A DNA stretch of 5,169 nt from an uncultured Fidelibacterota bacterium (GTDB taxonomy: Bacteria; Fidelibacterota; Fidelibacteria; Fidelibacterales; Fidelibacteraceae), in assembly GCA_937862595.1 (NCBI GenBank), contig CALMFL010000068.1:1-5169 (forward strand), written 5' to 3'. Positions 1-4,451 of this stretch are shown piece after piece. The notes below the pieces were generated by a model. It made no database searches, was not told the DNA's origin, and was given only the letters and a program-made list of their open reading frames with translations. The first letter of the stretch is position 1. Each line of letters begins with the position of its first letter. The position numbers and the translations under genes are program-made.

Positions 1-540
1 CCTGTCCCCGGCACGGAAAAGAACGTCCCCTGCGACACCCTGCTTCTCTCCGTCGGACTGCTTCCCGAGATCGAACTGCCCTTTGCCGCCGGGATAGTCC
101 TGGACAAACGCACCCGCGGACCGAAAGTGAACGAATCCATGGAAACGTCGGTCCCCGGCATTTTTGCCTGCGGGAATGTCGCCCATGTCCACGATCTTGT
201 GGACAACGTGACGACGGAAAGCGAAAAGGCGGGGCGTTGTGCCGCCGCCTTCGTGAACGGACAGCTGCACCGGGGACGCGGGATCTGCACTCTTGCGGGC
301 GAGGGGATCGCCTACATCGTTCCCCAGGAAGTCCGGACGGCGAATTGCGGCGGATCGGTCGAACTCTATTTCCGCGTGACCCGGATCTTCGATCAGGTGA
401 AGCTCAACCTGAAGATCGACGGACGGATCGTAAAGTCCCTTAAAAAACGCCATATGGCGCCCGGCGAAATGGAATCCCTGAGCGTTCCCTGCGCGTTGAT
501 GGAGAATGCCGAACAGCTGCAGCTGGAGATCGAAACCTGA
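1..540 (+). CDS. FAD/NAD(P)-dependent oxidoreductase, C-terminal part (TM1433-like), 5' end outside window
   Basis: The frame is open from base 1 to the TGA at 538-540, leaving 179 residues of a longer protein. The fragment shows CDTLLLSVGLLPE (residues 11-23), typical of the end of the NAD-binding domain in pyridine nucleotide-disulfide oxidoreductases. TSVPGIFACGNVAHVHDLVD (49-68) is the second FAD-contacting motif, with G-N in place of the usual G-D. The last 75 or so residues, with LYFRV and the KKRHMAPGEME stretch, match my memory of the C-terminal domain in oxidoreductases encoded beside anaerobic glycerol-3-phosphate dehydrogenase (Thermotoga TM1433 and clostridial relatives). That role, passing electrons between a GlpA-like flavoprotein and a carrier, is family knowledge and not shown here. 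An internal GTG at 127 is not the start, because the conserved protein continues upstream of it. The stop overlaps folK by one base. A DUF1667 gene, often next to this family, does not follow. Confidence 0.85.
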   Translation, partial: PVPGTEKNVPCDTLLLSVGLLPEIELPFAAGIVLDKRTRGPKVNESMETSVPGIFACGNVAHVHDLVDNVTTESEKAGRCAAAFVNGQLHRGRGICTLAGEGIAYIVPQEVRTANCGGSVELYFRVTRIFDQVKLNLKIDGRIVKSLKKRHMAPGEMESLSVPCALMENAEQLQLEIET

Positions 541-1043
541 TGGACCGGGACAAGGCACAGCCCCTCTTCCTGGGATTCGGCTCCAATGTCGGCGATTCGG
601 GACATCTGGTCACGCGCGCGATCAAGGAAGTCGCCGGCAATGAACACATCGTCTATGAAACGCAAAGCTCCCTCTGGCTCACCGAACCCCTGTACGACAC
701 CGATCAGCCGCATTTTGTCAATGCGGTCGCAAAATACCTCAGCGACCTGGATCCCTATGAAGTCCTGGACTTTGTCCGCCTGATCGAAACACGCTTCCTG
801 CGCTTCCGCGATCCCCTCCGTCCCAAAGGCCCCCGGACCCTGGATATCGACATTCTTTTTTACGGAGACCGCCTGATCGCCACGGAGCGTCTGAGTATTC
901 CGCACCCGCGATTTCACGAAAGAAAATTTATTCTTTTCCCCATGGCGGAAATTGATGTAAATTACCGCGTTCCCGGAACATCCCGGAACATAGCGGACTT
1001 TATTCAACGTTGTCCGGACAGATCAAAGGTGGTGAAAATATGA
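540..1043 (+). CDS. folK: 2-amino-4-hydroxy-6-hydroxymethyldihydropteridine pyrophosphokinase (HPPK)
   Basis: This enzyme transfers pyrophosphate from ATP to 6-hydroxymethyl-dihydropterin, the step before dihydropteroate synthase in cytosolic folate synthesis. The 167 residues match the family's usual length. Visible signatures are FGSNVGD (13-19), QPHFVNAV (56-63), KGPRTLDIDIL (96-106) with the Mg-binding pair D102 and D104, and PHPRFHERKFILFPMAEI (121-138), which carries the substrate-contacting His and Arg residues. S20 follows GD where Arg is common. The segment RFLRFRDPLRPKGPR is slightly longer than the usual GRxR...GPR loop. The ATG at 540-542 shares its A with the upstream TGA (TGATG), and GGAG at 525-528 is a usable ribosome binding site. 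The gene ends by overlapping the kinase start (ATGA). The last 25 or so residues after MAEI are less conserved and contain a 10-bp tandem duplication. Identification is secure. Confidence 0.96.
   Translation: MDRDKAQPLFLGFGSNVGDSGHLVTRAIKEVAGNEHIVYETQSSLWLTEPLYDTDQPHFVNAVAKYLSDLDPYEVLDFVRLIETRFLRFRDPLRPKGPRTLDIDILFYGDRLIATERLSIPHPRFHERKFILFPMAEIDVNYRVPGTSRNIADFIQRCPDRSKVVKI
971..990 (+). repeat. Perfect 10-bp tandem duplication inside the folK 3' end
   Basis: TCCCGGAACA occurs twice in direct succession (971-980 and 981-990). Because 10 is not a multiple of 3, the two copies are read in different frames, giving PGT and then SRN at FolK residues 145-150. It lies beyond the conserved core, so it is probably tolerated. 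It could be a recent slippage duplication or chance. Confidence 0.85.
1025..1035 (+). promoter_or_regulatory. Strong ribosome binding site that fixes the kinase start
   Basis: AGGTGGTGA at 1027-1035 matches the extended Shine-Dalgarno AGGAGGTGA at 8 of 9 positions and sits 4 nt before the ATG at 1040. It lies within the last codons of folK. It decides against the in-frame TTG at 1010, which would add ten residues upstream of the P-loop domain. Confidence 0.85.
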
Positions 1044-1681
1044 CGGGACCTGCATACTACATTGCGATCGAAGGCGTGATCGGCGTCGGCAAGACGAGCC
1101 TGGCGAAAATACTCTGCGAGCGTCTGAACAGCCGCCTGATCCTGGAAAAATTCGAGGAGAATCCCTTCCTGTCCGATTTTTATCAGGACCGCCAGCGCTA
1201 TGCGTTCCAGACCCAGCTCTTTTTCCTTCTGAGCCGCTACCGCCAGCAAATGGAACTGTCGCAGACGGACGTTTTTCACCGCAGCATGGTGACGGATTAT
1301 ATTTTTGCCAAGGACCGCCTCTTCGCCTACATCAACCTGGACGAAAAGGAACTGCATCTCTACGACCAGCTCTATTCCATTCTCACCCGGGAAGTCACCA
1401 AGCCCGACCTGGTGATCTATCTTCAGGCCGATACCGAACGCCTGATGAAGAACATCGATCTGCGCGACAGAACTTACGAACGCAACATGGACCGGAACTA
1501 CATCGATTCGCTGAACCAGTTCTACAACCAGTTCTTCTTTCACTACAAGGAAACCCCCTTGCTGATCATCAATACGACCCAGATCGATTTTGTCAATAAA
1601 AAGGAAGACCTCGACGAGGTCATGAAATACATCCAGCAGCCCCCGCTGGGAACCAAATACTATAAAGCAGGAAATCAATGA
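1040..1681 (+). CDS. Deoxynucleoside kinase (dNK family)
   Basis: The predicted cytosolic enzyme has 213 residues, as usual for bacterial dNKs, and phosphorylates deoxynucleosides with ATP for dNTP salvage. The Walker A loop EGVIGVGKTS is at residues 11-20. LEKFEENPFLSDFY (35-48) is the characteristic substrate-site segment. RYAFQTQLFFLLSRYRQ (53-69) includes the Gln that usually binds the base. HRSMVTDYIFAKDRLFA (79-95) takes the place of the DRS motif seen in animal and Lactobacillus enzymes, so the specificity (dA, dG, dC or dT) cannot be read off. The Arg-rich lid RDRTYERN is at 141-148. The gene overlaps folK by 4 nt and the next small gene by 4 nt (ATGA both times), implying coupled translation. 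From memory, folK and a dNK are neighbours in several FCB-group genomes. The functional link is plausible, since folate supports thymidylate synthesis while the kinase recycles deoxynucleosides. Confidence 0.93.
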   Translation: MTGPAYYIAIEGVIGVGKTSLAKILCERLNSRLILEKFEENPFLSDFYQDRQRYAFQTQLFFLLSRYRQQMELSQTDVFHRSMVTDYIFAKDRLFAYINLDEKELHLYDQLYSILTREVTKPDLVIYLQADTERLMKNIDLRDRTYERNMDRNYIDSLNQFYNQFFFHYKETPLLIINTTQIDFVNKKEDLDEVMKYIQQPPLGTKYYKAGNQ

Positions 1682-1881
1682 TCGGATTACTCTTTAAAAT
1701 CATTCTCATAGCTATTTTCATCTACCTGATCTATCAGCTGTTCTTCAGGCGGATCACGCCCGGCAAGCCCTTTGCGGGTCCGGACGAACCCGCATCCACC
1801 GAAGATCCCGGCAATGCGTCGCTTCAGAAAAAGATCGACATGTCGGATGTCGAAGACGCGGATTACAAAGAGATCGAATAA
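1678..1881 (+). CDS. Small single-pass membrane protein with acidic C-terminal tail, function unknown
   Basis: This 67-residue protein has one strongly hydrophobic N-terminal segment (about residues 4-23: leucine, isoleucine and phenylalanine with a few tyrosines), followed by FFRRITPGK. Positive charges after the helix suggest that the C-terminus faces the cytoplasm. Residues 30-67 look disordered and acidic and end in VEDADYKEIE. I remember similar EDADYEEI-type endings on short membrane proteins of FCB and deltaproteobacterial genomes, always hypothetical, but I cannot name a family. AGGA at 1669-1672 lies 5 nt before the ATG, and the start overlaps the kinase stop (ATGA), which strongly supports real translation. 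Base composition matches its neighbours. A role in the membrane near the folK/kinase pair cannot be inferred from the sequence alone. Confidence 0.8.
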   Translation: MIGLLFKIILIAIFIYLIYQLFFRRITPGKPFAGPDEPASTEDPGNASLQKKIDMSDVEDADYKEIE

Positions 1882-1911
1882 GCCGTTTATCCGGGAAGGG
1901 GACAGGGAACC

Positions 1912-2700
1912 ATGAAACAACCGCGCGTATTGATCACGGGGGCTTCCAGCGGCATCGGGGAAGCCATTGCAAGGCTGTTAAGCCAAAACGGTTTTGAGGT
2001 CACCGGGACGTCCCGTCATCCCGAAAAGATCAGCGGCAGGATCCCGGGGGTCCGTTATCTTCCCCTGGACATGACGGATGCGGAAAGCATTGACGCCCTG
2101 GTCAGGGAAGCCGGGGATATCGATATCCTGATCAACAACGCCGGCCAGAGCCAGATCGGTCCGCTTGAAGAAGTTCCCATGGAAAAGGTCCGCGCGCTGT
2201 TCGAGGTCAATTTTTTCGGCATCGTCCGGCTGACCCGGGGGATTCTCCCCGGGATGCGGGCGCGCCGTAGCGGGACGATCATAAATATATCCTCCATGTC
2301 CGGCGTCTTCGGCGTCGGCTATACGTCCGTTTATTGCAGTACCAAATTTGCGCTTGAAGGCATCTCGCGCTCCCTGCGTCAGGAAGTGCAGCCTTTCGGC
2401 ATCCGGGTCGTGCTTGTGGAACCCGGCTATATCGCGACCGGCCTGAAGCAGGACGTAAATTACCGCGAAGATTCGGAATACTTTCCGCAATTGAAGGTCT
2501 TCAAGAGCATCCGGGACAGGAACATCGACCGGGGCGCCGATCCCGCGGTCATCGCACGGAAAGTCCTGAAGATCCTGAGGATGAAGCATCCCAAACCCGC
2601 CTATCCCGCCGGAGGCGACGCACCCCGTCTTGCCGTTTTATCACGCCTGCTGCCCGTTCGGATCGTCGAACATTTCCAGCGAAAAAAATTTAAAGCTTGA
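1912..2700 (+). CDS. Short-chain dehydrogenase/reductase (classical SDR), substrate unknown
   Basis: This 262-residue Rossmann-fold oxidoreductase carries all classical SDR marks. The nucleotide loop TGASSGIG is at 9-16, the Asp of LPLDMTD at 53, and NNAG at 75-78. The catalytic tetrad is N100, S128 (in NISSMSG), Y141 and K145 (YCSTK), with PGYIATG following. Arg35 at the end of the second strand (GTSRHPEK) suggests NADP(H) rather than NAD(H). The C-terminal extension HPKPAYPAGGDAPRLAVLSRLLP resembles the 17-beta-hydroxysteroid dehydrogenase 1 / retinol-type subgroup, whose bacterial members are mostly uncharacterised, so no substrate is proposed. Purine-rich sequence (GGGAAGGGG at 1893-1901, then AGGGA at 1904-1908) precedes the ATG. 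It follows the small membrane gene after 30 nt with no visible promoter or terminator, so it is probably the last gene of the upstream unit. Confidence 0.93.
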   Translation: MKQPRVLITGASSGIGEAIARLLSQNGFEVTGTSRHPEKISGRIPGVRYLPLDMTDAESIDALVREAGDIDILINNAGQSQIGPLEEVPMEKVRALFEVNFFGIVRLTRGILPGMRARRSGTIINISSMSGVFGVGYTSVYCSTKFALEGISRSLRQEVQPFGIRVVLVEPGYIATGLKQDVNYREDSEYFPQLKVFKSIRDRNIDRGADPAVIARKVLKILRMKHPKPAYPAGGDAPRLAVLSRLLPVRIVEHFQRKKFKA

Positions 2701-2725
2701 AAATCCCGGGCGTGTGTCTTAATAT
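2697..2725 (+). promoter_or_regulatory. Putative sigma-70 promoter for the sulfatase gene
   Basis: TTGAAA (2697-2702, 5 of 6 to the -35 consensus) and TAATAT (2720-2725, 4 of 6 to the -10 consensus) are separated by exactly 17 nt. The -35 box overlaps the stop codon of the dehydrogenase gene. Transcription would begin near 2732, giving a leader of about 36 nt. GGGGAAG at 2757-2763 is the ribosome binding site. No hairpin-plus-T-run terminator is visible in the gap, so read-through from upstream is also possible. Confidence 0.5.
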
Positions 2726-2767
2726 GTAAAGTTTGTTCGAATAAGCATTTATGAATGGGGAAGTGCC

Positions 2768-4309
2768 ATGAAAAAGATCCTGATGCTCATGACCGTAACG
2801 CTTTTTATCCTAAGCTGTGCGGGTGAGAAAAGGCCCAATATTATCTACATTATGACGGACGATCATGCGGAACGGGCGATCTCCGCCTACGACACCAGCC
2901 TGGTCCGCACGCCGAATATCGACCGCCTGGCGAACGAGGGCATCCGTTTTACGAACAGCTACGTCACGAATTCGATCTGTGCGCCCAGCCGGGCCGTGAT
3001 GCTGACCGGAAAATACAGCCATATCAACGGAATGAAGGACAACCGGGACCGTTTTGACGGATCGCAGGTCACCTTCCCCGTGCTGCTGCAGAAAGCCGGC
3101 TATCAGACCGCGATGATCGGAAAATGGCATCTTGTCAGCACGCCCGTCGGGTTTGACACCTGGAAGGTCCTTCAGGGGCAGGGAAGCTATTACAACCCCC
3201 TGTTCTACGAGAACGGCGACACGGTCGTCCATGAAGGCTACGTGACCGATATCATCACCGACATGGTCCTCGACTTCCTTGACCACCGCGACAAGGACCG
3301 GCCTTTCTGCGTCCTCTACCACCATAAAGCGCCCCATAGAAGCTGGATGCCCGCAGAACGGCATATCGGAATGTTCCGCGACCGGAAATTCGAACTGCCC
3401 GAAACCTTTTACGACGATTACGGCACCCGCGAAAAGACCGCCGGCGCCCAGGATATGGAAGTCGAGGACATGTACCTCGGCTACGACATGAAGATCCATC
3501 TTTTGGACGGAGAACGCGAACCTTACAGCGGCGGCGGACGCAGCATCAACTGGGATGCCACCAACAGCTGGAAGCACGTCTACAGAGCCCTGACGCCCTC
3601 CCAGAAGGCCGTCTTCGACAGCTATTACGATCAGGTCAATCTGGACTACCGGAGCCGCAAACTGAGCGGAAATGAGCTTACGGAATGGAAATACCAGCGC
3701 TATCTCGAGGATTACCTGGCCTGCATCGTGGCTGTGGATGAGAATATCGGCAGACTGCTGGATTATCTCGACAAGGAAAAGCTGGCGAAGAACACGATCG
3801 TGGTCTATACCTCCGATCAGGGCTTCTATCTGGGCGACCACGGCTGGTTCGACAAGCGCTTCATGTATGAAGAATCCTTTACCATGCCGCTGATCATCCG
3901 CTATCCGAAAAAGATCAAGCCCGGTCTTGTCAGTTCCGAATTTGTCATGAACCTGGATTTCGCCCCGACCTTCCTGGACTATGCCGGCGTCAGCATCCCG
4001 GAGGAGATCCAGGGCGAATCCATGCGCGGCATTTTGGAGGGCAGGGAAGACGGCTCCTGGCGGGAATCGGTCTATTACCACTATTACGAATACCCCGCTT
4101 GGCACGACGTACATAAGCACGACGGCGTCCGCAACAGGGATTACAAGCTCATCCATTTTTATGATATCGGCGTCTGGGAATTGTTCGACCTGAAAAAGGA
4201 CCCGCATGAACTGAACAACGTCTATGAGGATGAGAATTATTCCGTGATCCGAAGCGAAATGAAAGCGGAATACGAAAAACTGCGAAAAAAATATGCAGTG
4301 GAAGATTAA
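2768..4309 (+). CDS. Cys-type S1 sulfatase lipoprotein, N-acetylglucosamine-6-sulfatase-like
   Basis: The 513-residue protein begins with KK, a hydrophobic stretch (4-15) and the lipobox ILSC, so Cys17 should be lipidated and the enzyme membrane-anchored outside the cytoplasm. Sulfatase signatures follow in order: PNIIYIMTDDH (23-33) with metal ligands D31 and D32; CAPSR (71-75), whose Cys71 would become formylglycine; GKWH (118-121); HHKAPHR (185-191), supplying active-site K187 and H190; YTSDQGFYLGDHGWFDKRFMYEES, with metal ligands D350 and Q351 plus H358 and K363. The C-terminal subdomain ends with the usual FDLKKDPHELNNVY. The APHRSW and SDQGFYLGDHGWFDKR patterns resemble mucin-desulfating / GlcNAc-6-O-sulfatases (S1_11-like), so a sulfated glycan is likely, but the exact linkage is inference. 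Activity requires a maturase (anSME or FGE), none being in this window. It appears to have its own promoter; the next gene is also a lipoprotein. Confidence 0.95.
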   Translation: MKKILMLMTVTLFILSCAGEKRPNIIYIMTDDHAERAISAYDTSLVRTPNIDRLANEGIRFTNSYVTNSICAPSRAVMLTGKYSHINGMKDNRDRFDGSQVTFPVLLQKAGYQTAMIGKWHLVSTPVGFDTWKVLQGQGSYYNPLFYENGDTVVHEGYVTDIITDMVLDFLDHRDKDRPFCVLYHHKAPHRSWMPAERHIGMFRDRKFELPETFYDDYGTREKTAGAQDMEVEDMYLGYDMKIHLLDGEREPYSGGGRSINWDATNSWKHVYRALTPSQKAVFDSYYDQVNLDYRSRKLSGNELTEWKYQRYLEDYLACIVAVDENIGRLLDYLDKEKLAKNTIVVYTSDQGFYLGDHGWFDKRFMYEESFTMPLIIRYPKKIKPGLVSSEFVMNLDFAPTFLDYAGVSIPEEIQGESMRGILEGREDGSWRESVYYHYYEYPAWHDVHKHDGVRNRDYKLIHFYDIGVWELFDLKKDPHELNNVYEDENYSVIRSEMKAEYEKLRKKYAVED

Positions 4310-4326
4310 CATAATTCTCTGTTAAT
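4305..4326. repeat. AT-rich inverted repeat at the sulfatase stop codon
   Basis: ATTAACA (4305-4311) and TGTTAAT (4320-4326) are perfect 7-bp arms around an 8-nt loop. The left arm contains the TAA stop. The stem has one G-C pair and no immediate T-run, so it is a poor intrinsic terminator. A weak 3'-end structure is the most that can be claimed. Confidence 0.4.
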
Positions 4327-4340
4327 ATAGCAATTACATC

Positions 4341-4371
4341 TATTTTTAATACATCGGGTCATCTAAAAATA
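4341..4371. repeat. A/T inverted repeat and UP-element-like block upstream of the promoter
   Basis: TATTTTTA (4341-4348) and TAAAAATA (4364-4371) form perfect 8-bp A/T arms 15 nt apart. The right arm ends 4 nt before the -35 box, so the A-tract block is placed as an UP element or bent DNA would be. It could also be a bidirectional terminator-like remnant, but it lacks a GC stem. Confidence 0.45.
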
Positions 4372-4375
4372 ACCA

Positions 4376-4404
4376 TTGACAAGCTTCTTCCTTTTCGTTA
4401 ACAT
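4376..4404 (+). promoter_or_regulatory. Strong sigma-70 promoter candidate for the metallophosphoesterase gene
   Basis: A perfect -35 TTGACA (4376-4381) is followed after 17 nt by TAACAT (4399-4404, 4 of 6 to the -10 consensus). An A-tract block lies just upstream. Transcription would start near 4411, about 41 nt before the ATG. This is the best promoter in the window and shows the gene can be expressed apart from the sulfatase. Confidence 0.65.
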
Positions 4405-4450
4405 TAAGTTGTAGGTACAACCATACAACTAACAAGCCGGCGGAAGAAGC
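4383..4450. repeat. 9-bp inverted repeat linking the promoter spacer to the ribosome binding site
   Basis: GCTTCTTCC (4383-4391) and GGAAGAAGC (4442-4450) are perfect reverse complements 50 nt apart. The right arm contains the Shine-Dalgarno GGAAG (4442-4446). The left arm lies in the promoter spacer, so it would be absent from RNA started at 4411 but present in read-through RNA from the sulfatase gene. Confidence 0.55.
4407..4431. promoter_or_regulatory. Operator-like palindrome with a third half-site at the predicted transcription start
   Basis: GTTGTA (4408-4413) and TACAAC (4416-4421) are perfect inverted arms separated by GG. A second right arm, TACAACT (4424-4430), pairs with AGTTGTA (4407-4413). 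TACAACCA and TACAACTA (4416-4431) form an 8-nt tandem with one mismatch. The element begins 2 nt after the -10 box and covers the expected start site, where a repressor would block transcription. The TTGTA-TACAA form resembles operators of some GntR-type regulators such as Bacillus AraR, but no regulator gene is present and the assignment is speculative. In RNA, the outer arms could form a 7-bp hairpin. Confidence 0.5.
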
Positions 4451-4451
4451 C

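Noticed and set aside
1010..1039. TTG start for the kinase, adding ten residues
   Set aside because: The ATG at 1040 has a near-perfect Shine-Dalgarno and an ATGA overlap with folK; the extra residues precede the conserved P-loop start.
393..1678. Minus-strand open frames opposite folK and the kinase (393-1007 and 1004-1678)
   Set aside because: Both lie wholly over secure + strand genes, show no recognisable domains and have no convincing start signals.
2701..2767. CCCGGG at 2705-2710 as a regulatory palindrome
   Set aside because: A six-base palindrome is common by chance at this base composition and it lies within the proposed promoter spacer without supporting repeats.
2810..4312. A 500-codon open frame on the minus strand opposite the sulfatase gene
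   Set aside because: It is an antisense shadow: the translation is rich in V, A, D and I with no domain, and the + strand frame carries every sulfatase signature.
4305..4350. Intrinsic terminator after the sulfatase gene
   Set aside because: The stem is almost all A-T, overlaps the stop codon and is not followed directly by a T-run.
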